Below are positions 18,421 through 27,182 of a stretch of 64,000 nucleotides of DNA, piece after piece (positions within the stretch are counted from its first letter, which is position 1; each line of letters begins with the position of its first letter). The notes under the pieces are model-generated. The model had not been told where the DNA came from. It did no database searches and saw only the letters and a list, made by a program, of their open reading frames with translations. The stretch is from Sinorhizobium medicae (GTDB lineage Bacteria > Pseudomonadota > Alphaproteobacteria > Rhizobiales > Rhizobiaceae): contig NZ_VITA01000001.1 in the NCBI RefSeq assembly GCF_007827695.1, positions 496,001 through 560,000 of the forward strand, in the 5' to 3' direction. The position numbers were made by a program, and so were the translations under genes.

Positions 18421-19281
18421 ATGGACAAGTCAGCAAGCGGTTGGATGAGCGGCTTTATCGGCGTGGTGATTTTCAGCGGCTCGCTGCCGGCTACGCGCGT
18501 GGCTGTCATGGACTTCGATCCGATCTTCCTCACCGTAGCGCGGGCGACGATCGCAGGTATCATTGCCGTCACCCTGCTCTTCACCTTCCGTGAACGACGG
18601 CCCGATCGGGGTGACATCGTCCCGCTGATCGTGGTCTCGCTCGGCGTCGTCGTCGGCTTCCCGCTGTTGACTGCGCTTGCACTGCGGCACGTGACGTCCG
18701 CCCATTCCATCGTCTTCATCGGTCTTCTGCCGCTTGCGACTGCCATCTTCGGCGTGATCCGAGGCGGCGAGCGTCCGCGACCGGCATTCTGGCTGTTCTC
18801 GTGCATTGGCAGCGCGATCGTCGTCGGCTTCGCCTCCCGCCAAGGCTTTTCGGCCTCGCCGGTGGGGGATCTCCTGATGCTCGCGGCCGTCATTGCCTGC
18901 GGGCTCGGCTACGCGGAGGGCGCGAAGCTGTCTCGGAAGCTCGGCGGCTGGCAGGTCATCTCCTGGGCCCTTGCCCTCTCCCTTCCGCTCATGACGGTCC
19001 TCATGCTCGCAACCATGCCTGCAAGCTTTGCGGACTTGAGCGCGGCGTCCTGGATCGGTTTCGGATACGTTTCGGTTTTCAGCATGCTCGTCGGTTTCAT
19101 CTTCTGGTATCGCGGCCTTGCGCTGGGCGGGACCGTCGCGGTGGGGCAGTTGCAATTGTTGCAGCCCTTCTTCGGTCTGGCATTGGCAGCGACTTTGCTG
19201 GGGGAGGCGGTGAGCTGGGGCATGCTCGCTGCGACGCTTGCGATCGTCGCCTGCGTCGCCGGCGCAAGAAAATTCGCCTGA
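18421..19281 (+). CDS. EamA/DMT family membrane transporter
   Basis: A 286-residue inner-membrane protein with about ten hydrophobic segments arranged as two EamA repeats. The second repeat contains WIGFGYVSVFSMLVGFIFWY and GGTVAVGQLQLLQPFFGLAL, typical of drug/metabolite exporters. The family exports amino acids and metabolites; the substrate is unknown. It has a strong AAGGAG ribosome site and is divergent from the MocR regulator, its probable controller. Confidence 0.88.
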   Translation: MDKSASGWMSGFIGVVIFSGSLPATRVAVMDFDPIFLTVARATIAGIIAVTLLFTFRERRPDRGDIVPLIVVSLGVVVGFPLLTALALRHVTSAHSIVFIGLLPLATAIFGVIRGGERPRPAFWLFSCIGSAIVVGFASRQGFSASPVGDLLMLAAVIACGLGYAEGAKLSRKLGGWQVISWALALSLPLMTVLMLATMPASFADLSAASWIGFGYVSVFSMLVGFIFWYRGLALGGTVAVGQLQLLQPFFGLALAATLLGEAVSWGMLAATLAIVACVAGARKFA

Positions 19282-19363
19282 GTTGCGGCTGTTCCATTCG
19301 GCAAGAAGTCGGCCGTCACCGCGCGTAGCGCCGATAATAGGATCCGGTCCTGCCGCACGTGCC

Positions 19364-19388
19364 GGAACCTTCAGATCGGTGCGCCGTT
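19364..19388 (+). promoter_or_regulatory. RpoE2-like promoter
   Basis: GGAAC-N16-CGTT matches the rhizobial general-stress sigma (RpoE2) consensus and lies 54 bp before the start of the exported hypothetical protein. Confidence 0.6.
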
Positions 19389-19441
19389 TCATCCGGACTT
19401 AGGTTGATCCACGAAAACCATCGTGATCTAACGGGAGGGCC

Positions 19442-19978
19442 ATGACGATGAAGCGGCGACAATTGTTTCGGCTCCTGCTTGTCTGGCTCGTGCTTTCCGC
19501 CGAAATGCTTCCCGTCGAGACGAATGCTGCACCCGCCGACGAGGCGGCCTTTCTTGGTTCACTCGAGGGCCGATGGACGGGTGGCGGCACGGTGCTTCTC
19601 CGAATCGACAAAGAGGCGATCAATGTTTCCTGCAACTTCGATTCGCAAGCGAACGGCACCGCCCTCTCGATGAGAGGAACCTGCCGTGGCCTGCTCGTGG
19701 TGTCGCGATCGATCAGCGCGGATCTGAGATCCGACGGTTCCCGCTACACCGGCATCTATGTCGGCCCGAGGGGCGGGCGCTCCGCGCTGTCAGGCAGGCG
19801 CCGCGGCAACGCGATCAATCTCACCGTCACCTGGGCAAGGGAAGTCAATGGCGATCGGAAGGCGACGCTCATCGTGCAGAAGCTCGGCGAGAACGGAATG
19901 CGCCTGAGTACCGTCGATGTGGACCCGGCTTCCGGGAAGCGTGTAGTGACGAGTGAGCTGAATCTCCGTCGCAGCTGA
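19442..19978 (+). CDS. Exported hypothetical protein
   Basis: A 178-residue protein with a Sec signal peptide (basic MTMKRRQ, hydrophobic core, cleavage near TNAAP at about residue 30). The mature part looks beta-rich (LEGRWTGGGTVLLRI, RYTGIYVGPRGGRSALSGRR) and probably forms a small barrel in the periplasm. I do not recognise a named family. An RpoE2-like promoter stands upstream, suggesting induction by general stress. It is convergent with the DUF1612 gene. Confidence 0.72.
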   Translation: MTMKRRQLFRLLLVWLVLSAEMLPVETNAAPADEAAFLGSLEGRWTGGGTVLLRIDKEAINVSCNFDSQANGTALSMRGTCRGLLVVSRSISADLRSDGSRYTGIYVGPRGGRSALSGRRRGNAINLTVTWAREVNGDRKATLIVQKLGENGMRLSTVDVDPASGKRVVTSELNLRRS

Positions 19979-19998
19979 AACCGTCGGCCTTTCGGCGT

Positions 19999-21147
19999 TC
20001 AGAGGACACCCCACCCGCGATAACGTCCCCTGCCCGTCATCTCTCGCACCCCAAGTTCGCGCACGAGATTGAGCGCGCCGCGAGGCGTGATACCCAGATG
20101 GCGCGCGATCAAAGGACCGGAGACGATTGGCCTCGACAGCACGAGGTCGATCAGTCCTGGAAGATTGCTGTTCGAACGGCGGTCCCTGATCCGCATTTCC
20201 ATCTGCGTTTTGGCAAGCGACAGGCGATCGAGCTCCTTCATTCCGAGCTCTGCTGCGGCAGACATGGCTTCCAGAAAGCCGGCAAGACGCGTCAGCCGGT
20301 CTTTCGAACGCCGTCGTTCATGACGGATTGTCTTCAGGCCAGTATTGTAGGCAAGCACGTGCGAATCTACCTTGCCGCGAAGGCGCAGATAGGCGCCGAC
20401 GAGGAGCGAGCCTAGCCAATGCTGCCGGCGCAGTGGTTCGATACGTTCCCATGCATCGAAAAGAACGGCGGCCCCAAGAGTGGCGGGCAATTGGTCGGCG
20501 ACCGGCAGCACGGCGCGCCAGGCATCCAGCCGAGCGGCCTCATCCCATTCCTCGTCGAAAAGCAGGCCAAGCTGGCCCGTCGGCTCCATTCTAGAGGTCT
20601 GCAATTCGACAGCGGCACTATCGGCCTCCGTCACGCTTCCAGCGTGAATCTCCAGCAGCCGCTCGGACCTGGCGATTGCGGCATCGATCTCCGCGAACGC
20701 GTCGGAGAGGGAACCGTCCATCGGGTCGTCCGGTGCATCCGTCGGATTCGCTTCCCCCTCGGGATCCGAGCGTTCACGAGGTTCATAATTGGGGACCGCC
20801 CCTCCCTCGCCTCTCAAGGCACTTAATCCAGACGTTGAAAATGCCCAATCGGCATCGGCCAGCTCCAGGCGTCGCCTCGCCCTTAGCACCGCATGCGCAA
20901 TCGTCAGTTCGTGCGAGGGCGCGCGCGCATCCATATGCGAATCGTGCAGAACGAGATCCTCGACATGGACGAGTTCTCCGGCCACCCAAAGGGCAGCCGT
21001 CGCATCGAAAAACTGGCCGCGCTCCCTGAACCCCGCGGCGACCGCATGACGACCTGTCCGCTCGTCCAGCCGGGCAAGCGCGTCTTCGGCGGTCATCAGT
21101 GCCGGCAGCAGCGCCGGGTCGAGCGGATCTGGAAATTCATATCTCAT
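19999..21147 (-). CDS. DUF1612 / helix-turn-helix protein (RHE_PE00001 family)
   Basis: A 382-residue protein of a family common on rhizobial plasmids. The N-terminal part (ALARLDERTGRHAVAAGF, LWVAGELVHVEDLVLHD) matches the DUF1612 type. The C-terminal 60 residues look like an HTH (SGPLIARHLGITPRGALNLV). Its function is not established. Its position close to repABC is typical, and a replicon-maintenance or regulatory role is only a guess. The central region is acidic and probably flexible. Confidence 0.75.
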   Translation of the reverse strand: MRYEFPDPLDPALLPALMTAEDALARLDERTGRHAVAAGFRERGQFFDATAALWVAGELVHVEDLVLHDSHMDARAPSHELTIAHAVLRARRRLELADADWAFSTSGLSALRGEGGAVPNYEPRERSDPEGEANPTDAPDDPMDGSLSDAFAEIDAAIARSERLLEIHAGSVTEADSAAVELQTSRMEPTGQLGLLFDEEWDEAARLDAWRAVLPVADQLPATLGAAVLFDAWERIEPLRRQHWLGSLLVGAYLRLRGKVDSHVLAYNTGLKTIRHERRRSKDRLTRLAGFLEAMSAAAELGMKELDRLSLAKTQMEMRIRDRRSNSNLPGLIDLVLSRPIVSGPLIARHLGITPRGALNLVRELGVREMTGRGRYRGWGVL

Positions 21148-21294
21148 TAAAAAAGCAACGCATTGGCGGCAGGACGGAAGGTAGCACGCCCCTCCCTTCC
21201 ATCACAGACATTTGGGGGTTTTCCACTCTTATTGCACATCGGCCGATCGTTCGCGGCCCCAGATCCCCGACGTTCGAGCGCGGGAGGCGGCTGA

Positions 21295-21310
21295 GTTGAC
21301 AGCTGTCAAC
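21295..21310. other. parS: parS-like partition site 1
   Basis: The perfect 16-bp palindrome GTTGACAGCTGTCAAC fits the repABC parS consensus GTTNNCNGCNGNNAAC. An identical copy lies at 22449. It is 1.6 kb beyond the end of repC. RepB is expected to bind it. Confidence 0.75.
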
Positions 21311-21441
21311 CGCGTTGCACCTCCATATCTATCCAGCACCGCTGTTCTGCGAACGCCGATGGAAGCATCGTCAGCCCGTCTTCTGGGAGCGTCCGCTAGC
21401 TTCGATAGTAAGAGATTTTCGCTTTTAACTTATGTGGAATA

Positions 21442-21487
21442 AGTTAAAAGCCGGATGCGAGCGGAATGCCGCACTCCACATCCCGCT
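21442..21487. repeat. Partial copy of the rhizobial palindromic repeat
   Basis: This matches the second hairpin of the element at 8964-9066: a GGATGCGxGCGGAA-type 5' half and CATCCCGCT at the 3' end. It lies in the 440-bp gap (21148-21587) that also holds parS-like site 1; nothing else is seen there. Confidence 0.55.
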
Positions 21488-21587
21488 CCAGTGAACTGCA
21501 AACTCCACTCGCGTTCAGACAGGCGCAAATGCCAACAGTGCGGCTTGCCCTGGCGCAAGCGCCGCTAGCAAAAGATGGACGAAAACA

Positions 21588-22430
21588 ATGGCATCCGAGG
21601 TTCTCGCCGCAAGCGGCGGAGTCAAACAGCTTATCTGTATAAACTGGGGCACAAAGTATGGTGCGCCGTTCATCAATCGCCTCTACGCGATGGTTGCGCG
21701 CAACATAACGCCCCCCTTCACCTTCACGTGCTTTACAGATAATCGCGAGGGCCTCCGGCCCGAAATACTCTGCGAGGACCTTCCGCCTCTCGATGTCGAG
21801 AGAATGCCGGTAAACTCCAAAGGAATCTGGCCCAAGGCGCGCCTCTGGGGGCCTAAGCTCGGCAATCTGAAAGGGCCCGTCCTGTTTTTGGATCTTGACC
21901 TGGTGGTCGTCGGATCGCTCGACGCATTTTTTGAAATCGGCGGACCGGACGACGTGATGATGACCCGCAACCAGACGACGCCGCTGGAGCGTCTGGGGCA
22001 GACGTCGCTGTTCCGCTTTCCTGTCGGCAAGCTGATGCCGTTGCAGGAGAAGTTCCGCGCCGACCCGCAGAAAGTGGCTGACGAGTACGAGTTCGAGCAA
22101 CGCTTCGTAACGCGCAATGCGCCGGGCGGAGCTAAATTCTTCCCCCGGCGCTTCGTCCTGCATTTTCGCCAGGATTGCCGGCGGCCATTTCCCTTGAACT
22201 ACTTCCTGCCGCCGCGGCTGCCGGCAGATGCCCGGGTGGTTATCTTTCCGCGCGGTTTGCTGCCGCAACATGCGATCGACGGACAGTTCGGCTATAAGGG
22301 GAGGGCGGTTTCTCCCCTGACCCATGTTCGCGGCCTGTTTTCGTCGGACAGGCGGGAGAAGAATGCGTTCCGCTACCTCCGCCACTATATTCTTCCCAGT
22401 CCGTGGGTCGCTGAGCATTGGCGCGAATAG
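21588..22430 (+). CDS. Putative glycosyltransferase
   Basis: A 280-residue soluble protein resembling family-8-like glycosyltransferases. A Rossmann-like start (LICINWGTKYGAPFINRLYA) is followed by the acidic metal-binding DxD motif in VLFLDLDLVVVGSLDAFF. The acceptor is unknown. It lies between two identical parS-like palindromes downstream of repC and runs opposite to repABC, so it sits inside the partition region. The ATG has only a weak ribosome site (GATGGACGAAAACA). Confidence 0.72.
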   Translation: MASEVLAASGGVKQLICINWGTKYGAPFINRLYAMVARNITPPFTFTCFTDNREGLRPEILCEDLPPLDVERMPVNSKGIWPKARLWGPKLGNLKGPVLFLDLDLVVVGSLDAFFEIGGPDDVMMTRNQTTPLERLGQTSLFRFPVGKLMPLQEKFRADPQKVADEYEFEQRFVTRNAPGGAKFFPRRFVLHFRQDCRRPFPLNYFLPPRLPADARVVIFPRGLLPQHAIDGQFGYKGRAVSPLTHVRGLFSSDRREKNAFRYLRHYILPSPWVAEHWRE

Positions 22431-22444
22431 CCGGTAAGCGTCTG

Positions 22445-22468
22445 CGCTGTTGACAGCTGTCAACAGCG
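22445..22468. other. parS: parS-like partition site 2 in a 24-bp perfect palindrome
   Basis: The core GTTGACAGCTGTCAAC (22449-22464) is identical to site 1, and four further bases on each side extend the dyad to 24 bp. It lies about 410 bp downstream of the repC stop. Positions 22469-22875 show no other feature. Confidence 0.8.
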
Positions 22469-22875
22469 ATCACGTGGCTTGATACCTGCTGATCGCGCGA
22501 TATGAATTTTCACAATGTTTGGCTTAGAGGAGAGGCGGGTGCAGGATTGAACTTGCATCGTCTGAGGTCGTCCACGTGACGGAAATTATCACCGATATAG
22601 CTTCCGCATCGGAGGGATGCCGCCTTTTTTGCCAACGCTTTACGATAGAACTAAAAATCTTAAGAAACGGCGACCAAGTTGGCAAAAACGCGCGCGACGC
22701 CGCGAATCCGCGACTGAAGAGAGTTTCTCCTATTCAGCTTGCGAAATCAATCGAGGGCTCACACCGCCGTAGGCTTAGAGTACCCGCCCTCAGAGGATCG
22801 TCTTCAAACGAAGCGCTCGATCCGTTGGACTGCGCAGGACGCCACGGTGTTGTAGAGCAGGCGCGCACGAGCTCA

Positions 22876-24189
22876 TCAACTCGCAAGCGCCGTGCCTGCC
22901 GTCATTCGTGCGCGGCTCAGGGCAGCGACCATCGGGCCAAGCGAAAAGGCCTGCCGTCGCGCTCTTGCGGTAAGGTCCCGGAGGTAACCGCCCGGCGAAC
23001 TTATTCGGTCGGCCCTTTCGAGCATGCAGGAAACGACGGTGGCGGCGTTTTCCGGCCCAAGCACTGAGCACGCATCGTCATAGGCGTCGGTACTCACACC
23101 CAGCATGGTCCTGACGACGACCGCGGCGCTCGTAAGGTCCTTCCATGTCGCTATCCGGCCCTGTGGTCCGTAGTCGGCAATCTGTAGGCAAGCCGAGAGG
23201 AGAACGGGCAGCGGAACCTGCGGGGCGTGCCGGGAGATCGTCGGTGGTGGAAGTAAAGGGCGAGCCGGTGGCTCATCAGCAGTTAGGGCCGAAATCCCGG
23301 AGGGGTTTGGTCTGCATGCTGTACCGTGGATCCTGTAGGTCAATGGATTGGTGGAAAACGTGTCCCGACCTTTTCCCAAGCTTGGTTCAGATTCAGATTT
23401 AGAGTCTGGTTCTGAATTCTGTATGTGACGCCCATTATGGCGATCATTGGCATCCAGTTTTGCTGAATTTAGTAATTTCTCCAATTGATTGGCGAGATCG
23501 CTGCGCAATTTCGACATGGCATTGTAAACGGCTTCCACATCGTTGGCCGAAGCTTTGCGCGAGAGAGGTGTCGCAAGCTCCTCGTATCGCAGTTGTTGCT
23601 GTTCCCAGTCCACCGACGTGGCCGATTCACGAAGGAGCTCGAGAAGCTTTGCGGCGTCGCGCCGGCAAAGGCTCAGCCTTTCGCGCATGAGGCGGAGCGA
23701 TTGCCTCGCTGCAGCAAGTTCGGCAGCGGCGGTGCTGAACTCGTTGGCGCGTACAACAAGCGGAGAGAGATCGAACCCGAAGGCTTCTCCCACGCTTCCG
23801 CTGCGACCCCGTCGTGCGTAGCGCTTGCCGTTAGGGCTGTCGCGTCGCAGGATCAGGCCGGCCTCCACCAGGCACGCAAGATGCCGACGCAGGGTCGTGC
23901 CTGCCATTCCGTGCGTGCGGAGAGAGAGCTGCGCATTGGACGGAAAAACGACGAGACCACTTTCTCCGGTGAGCTCGGAGCCCGGATAGAAGCTCAAAAG
24001 GGCATTCAACACCGCAAGCGACCGATCGGACACACCGATCACGGTCTTCGCTTCGCAGAGAGAACGGAATAATTTCCACTTGTCCACCGACCGGTCCGGC
24101 GGTACGTCACCTGCCGCGATCTGACTTGCGAGCATGCCAAGCGTCATCGCTCGCCGCCCGAAGGGCGTCGTTACACTTCCACGTTCCAT
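22876..24189 (-). CDS. repC: Plasmid replication initiator RepC
   Basis: A 437-residue initiator essential for repABC replicons. The N-terminal DNA-binding domain (TTPFGRRAMTLGMLASQIAAG, then PSNAQLSLRTHGMAGTTLRR) and the C-terminal domain ending PGGYLRDLTARARRQAFSLG are characteristic. RepC acts in cis at an origin inside its own gene, and an A+T-rich stretch is present at about 23375-23490. A TTG at 24207 would add six residues, but ATG 24189 has AAGGTG upstream and gives the usual MERGSVTTPFGRR start. The antisense RNA lies in the gap to repB and should limit RepC synthesis. Confidence 0.95.
   Translation of the reverse strand: MERGSVTTPFGRRAMTLGMLASQIAAGDVPPDRSVDKWKLFRSLCEAKTVIGVSDRSLAVLNALLSFYPGSELTGESGLVVFPSNAQLSLRTHGMAGTTLRRHLACLVEAGLILRRDSPNGKRYARRGRSGSVGEAFGFDLSPLVVRANEFSTAAAELAAARQSLRLMRERLSLCRRDAAKLLELLRESATSVDWEQQQLRYEELATPLSRKASANDVEAVYNAMSKLRSDLANQLEKLLNSAKLDANDRHNGRHIQNSEPDSKSESEPSLGKGRDTFSTNPLTYRIHGTACRPNPSGISALTADEPPARPLLPPPTISRHAPQVPLPVLLSACLQIADYGPQGRIATWKDLTSAAVVVRTMLGVSTDAYDDACSVLGPENAATVVSCMLERADRISSPGGYLRDLTARARRQAFSLGPMVAALSRARMTAGTALAS
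23375..23490. other. oriV: Putative origin of replication (A+T-rich tract inside repC)
   Basis: This central part of repC is visibly richer in A and T than its surroundings and encodes a low-complexity hydrophilic linker (SEPDSKSESEPS). In characterised repABC plasmids the origin maps to such a tract within repC. No iterons are visible. Confidence 0.5.
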
Positions 24190-24247
24190 TTTCTTCACCT
24201 TTTCCAAGGCAAAAGAAATTCGTTCGCCGAAACGACGTCAAAAATGC

Positions 24248-24333
24248 TTGACACTGATTCGCGGAAATGGGATTCTCTAGTTGCTACACGAGAGAAGGGT
24301 TTCCGCAGCGCTAGTCGTTCGGAAGCCTTTTTC
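24248..24333 (+). ncRNA. Counter-transcribed incompatibility RNA (ctRNA, incA)
   Basis: The gap between repB and repC carries, on the strand opposite to repABC, a promoter TTGACA (24248-24253), 17 bp, GATTCT (24271-24276). An intrinsic terminator follows, with an 11-bp stem (24295-24305 with 24320-24330) and a T-rich tail. The expected transcript starts near 24283 and is about 50 nt. This matches the ctRNAs that repress repC in all studied repABC replicons and cause incompatibility. Confidence 0.88.
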
Positions 24334-24344
24334 TTTTGCTCTGT

Positions 24345-25346
24345 TCAGTCTCCTGTTTCACGTTGATATTCGAGGTAGAGCGCTTCGAGCCTCTGCCTCA
24401 CGAAATCCGCAAAGCCCGGCGCCGCCTTCTTGCTGAAAGCGAGCATCATTTCCGCATCGGTATCACGAATGCGGACCGGGCGGCTTCTGTCCGGCGCAAT
24501 CCAGGCTTCCGCCTTTGATGGTTTCCTGGCGCGGCTCAGCAGCGCAAAGAGCTTATCAAAACGCTGATCGCTCTCCAGCGCCTGGAATTCGGCTGCTCCG
24601 ATGAAATCCAGGGCCTTAGACCGACGTTCAGCGGTATCGATGAGATCAGCCAAATCCATCCAGCGCCTCCGCCCGAAACCTGGAGCGGCGCCGATGGCTT
24701 CGATGACATCCAGAGGCAATCGGCGCACGACGGCAATCATCTTGGAGAGTGCCGCTTTGTCGACGCCGAGCGCCGACATGATCGTATCCCGCGAGAAGCC
24801 GCGATCTTCGAGACGCGCTGCGAACAATGCGCGCTCGATGAAGGAAAGGTCGGTTCGGGCGTTGTTCTCCTGTCCCTGAGAGATGACGAGTTGCTCGTCG
24901 CTTAGCTCCCGGATGACCGCTTTGACCCTGCTGCCGATTTCGCGCAAGGCGGCAAGCCGCCTGTGTCCATAGGCCACCTGGTAGCGGCCGCTCTCCGTTG
25001 GATGCGGCCGCACGAGGATCGGGACCTGTTGTCCGTGGTCCCGAATCTGCTGAACGAGCATGGCCTGAACCTCGGGTGCGACTCCCAGCCGGTCGATGAT
25101 AAAGGAAGAGTCGATCAATGCGGGCTCGAGCTCGACGATCGCGTGCCCTTCAACAAGCTGGCGCTCTAGTTCTTCCGCTCGTTCGACCTTTTGTGTGATG
25201 TTCGAGAGGGATCTGGTGATGCCGCCGACGAGGCCATTCGATCGCTGGGAAGCGAGGCCCGCGATCGGGCGGCCAACGGCCGGGCGCTCCCCGTCCCCGG
25301 GAGCGGCGGAGCTGTCGGAAATGCCGATCAGGTTCTTGCGTGCCAT
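24345..25346 (-). CDS. repB: Plasmid partition protein RepB (ParB family)
   Basis: A 333-residue centromere-binding protein. The N-terminal leader MARKNLIGISDSS is typical for RepB. The ParB/Spo0J nuclease-like domain follows at about residues 65-160 (QVPILVRPHPTESGRYQVAYGHRRLAAL), then a central HTH (GFSRDTIMSALGVDKAALSKM). It binds parS and stimulates RepA. Its ATG is 3 bp after the repA stop, so the two are translationally coupled. Confidence 0.95.
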   Translation of the reverse strand: MARKNLIGISDSSAAPGDGERPAVGRPIAGLASQRSNGLVGGITRSLSNITQKVERAEELERQLVEGHAIVELEPALIDSSFIIDRLGVAPEVQAMLVQQIRDHGQQVPILVRPHPTESGRYQVAYGHRRLAALREIGSRVKAVIRELSDEQLVISQGQENNARTDLSFIERALFAARLEDRGFSRDTIMSALGVDKAALSKMIAVVRRLPLDVIEAIGAAPGFGRRRWMDLADLIDTAERRSKALDFIGAAEFQALESDQRFDKLFALLSRARKPSKAEAWIAPDRSRPVRIRDTDAEMMLAFSKKAAPGFADFVRQRLEALYLEYQRETGD

Positions 25347-25349
25347 CGG

Positions 25350-26546
25350 TTACTTCCTCCCCCAGACCTTGCGGATCATCTCTTCGATCTCCGCATTGAC
25401 GAGCGAGAGCGAATCCATCGCACGGTCGTAGGTGCCGCGTATGAACTGCGCGCGCTCCACCTCATAGAGCGTTTGCTTGGTCACGCCGGCATCCGAAATC
25501 GCAGTCGATTTCACCATGGCATTCTGCAGCATACGATTGCCGAAGATCGCCCGCATGAAACCCGTCATCTGGCTCTGCGGGCCGTCATTCGGCTCGAAAC
25601 GCGTGACGAGGTAGCGCATCCAGTCATAGCTGGTACGCCCGCCGGCATTCTCGACGACGGCCATGAGTTCGCTGGTCATCGACAGAAACTGCGACATCGA
25701 CATAACGTCGAGCATTTGTGGATGTACGGTGATGAGCACGGAGGTTGCGGCGCAGAGCGCCGACATGGTCAGAAAGCCGAGCTGCGGCGGGCAGTCGATC
25801 ACGACAATGTCGTAGAAGCCTTCGATTTCGGAAAGCACCTCGCCGATTCGTGCGAAGAACATGGTTTCGGCGGAGCCCGCGATCATCGCCTTCGGGGTCT
25901 CGTGCTCGAACTCCATAAGTTCGAGATTGCCCGGGATGAGGTGAAGATTAGCAGTATAGGTCGAGCGCACCACCTCCGCCACGGGGCGAGGGGCCTCGTA
26001 ACGGATGGCTCCATAAAGCGTTTCTCCCTCCCCGACATCGAGCTCCGGCTGATGGCCGAAGAGGGCGGAGAGCGATGCCTGCGGATCAAGGTCGATCGCC
26101 AGCACCCGATAGCCGCGCAAGGCAAGATATTGCGCAAGGTGCGCGGACGTGGTCGTCTTGCCCGAGCCGCCTTTGAAATTCATCACGGAGATGACCTGCA
26201 GCTTTTCGCCCGGCCGGCGGTGAGGAATATATTTGCCGGTTTTGCTGCCTTCGTCGAGAACTCGGCGAATGCGGTCGATGTCCTCCACCGTATACATGCG
26301 GCGGCCGTTTGACAGCGGCTGCGGGCCGTGTCCTTCTGAGGCGATCTGGCGCAGATAGCCCTCGCCGATTCCGATGAAGGCCGCTGCCTCGGCTGGGCTG
26401 AAGAGCCGCATCGTTTTCTGCGAAGTCGGAGAGAAGATCTTCCTTTGATGCTCCTGCAACTGGTGAGCGAGTTCCCGAGCGTCGGCAGACAAGAGCGACG
26501 GCAGATGCTCCTGCTCTTCAAGACTCTGGATTCTCTGCTGCAACAT
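25350..26546 (-). CDS. repA: Plasmid partition ATPase RepA (ParA family)
   Basis: A 398-residue ParA-type ATPase. A winged-HTH-like N-terminal region (FSPAEAAAFIGIGEGYLRQI) precedes the deviant Walker A motif KGGSGKTTTSAHLAQYLA at about residues 125-140 and the Walker B-like FYDIVVIDCPPQLGF. It segregates the replicon with RepB and represses the repABC promoter. It is the first gene of the operon. An inverted repeat (26561-26601) lies directly upstream. Confidence 0.95.
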   Translation of the reverse strand: MLQQRIQSLEEQEHLPSLLSADARELAHQLQEHQRKIFSPTSQKTMRLFSPAEAAAFIGIGEGYLRQIASEGHGPQPLSNGRRMYTVEDIDRIRRVLDEGSKTGKYIPHRRPGEKLQVISVMNFKGGSGKTTTSAHLAQYLALRGYRVLAIDLDPQASLSALFGHQPELDVGEGETLYGAIRYEAPRPVAEVVRSTYTANLHLIPGNLELMEFEHETPKAMIAGSAETMFFARIGEVLSEIEGFYDIVVIDCPPQLGFLTMSALCAATSVLITVHPQMLDVMSMSQFLSMTSELMAVVENAGGRTSYDWMRYLVTRFEPNDGPQSQMTGFMRAIFGNRMLQNAMVKSTAISDAGVTKQTLYEVERAQFIRGTYDRAMDSLSLVNAEIEEMIRKVWGRK

Positions 26547-26560
26547 CCCTACTCTCCGAA

Positions 26561-26601
26561 AACTGCGCTAAATTCGCCGATAAAAGCTGATCTGCGCAGT
26601 T
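26561..26601. promoter_or_regulatory. Candidate repA operator
   Basis: Arms AACTGCGC (26561-26568) and GCGCAGTT (26594-26601) are located 15-55 bp upstream of the repA start. RepA autorepression through palindromic operators in this position is known for repABC operons. Confidence 0.5.
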
Positions 26602-26699
26602 ATACTATGCGCCGATTCGTTGCCATTTTACAAACGCTTAACAAAAACCCCGATTGTGCCGCCCGGAGCGCGGCTGTTTTTCTTTCCGCTCCTCAATTG

Positions 26700-26715
26700 G
26701 TTGTCCGCGGACAAC
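26700..26715. other. parS: parS-like partition site 3
   Basis: GTTGTCCGCGGACAAC is a perfect 16-bp palindrome that fits GTTNNCNGCNGNNAAC, about 155 bp upstream of repA. Its inner bases differ from sites 1 and 2. The rest of 26547-27182 holds no convincing gene. Confidence 0.55.
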
Positions 26716-27182
26716 TCGGGCTGAGCGATCGGAGACGGAGACGGGAGCCGGAGCACATCCCGATAGATCATAAATTCAGTAGACTATTGACAGAAGCTCG
26801 CATTCTGGCAGGATCGTGCCGCAAGGTCGGAAAAGAGAAGGGATGCGGCATGTTCTATCTCGGCGGAATGACCCTCGGCTACCTCGTGCCACCCGTACGC
26901 GGCAGCGCAGCACGCAAGACTGCAGCGATCGATAAACCGGCGGAAGTCTCTCCCGGCCGGGAGAGGGCGCCGAGCGACGGCGAACGGGATCAGGAGTGGG
27001 CACGCGCTTTCCTGGGGCCATGGCATCTCTTTTACTGATCACCTGATGAAAGAAGATGGCAATTCTCCATAGGACTCGATCTGCCGATCGGAGTGTCGGG
27101 GCTACAAGACGCACTCAGAAGGGCTGTCCTCGTGGCGCGAAATGAGTAAGGTACGGGGCCGTTTACGAGCGAGGGTCCCACC

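Noticed and set aside
22576-23067. A 163-codon plus-strand frame overlapping the end of repC
   Set aside because: No motif or ribosome site, and it overlaps the conserved C-terminal part of repC.
25191-26312. A 373-codon open frame on the plus strand
   Set aside because: Antisense to repA, which has complete ParA motifs.
26445-27038. A 197-codon plus-strand frame upstream of repA
   Set aside because: It overlaps the repA start antisense and the putative operator, and shows no domain.
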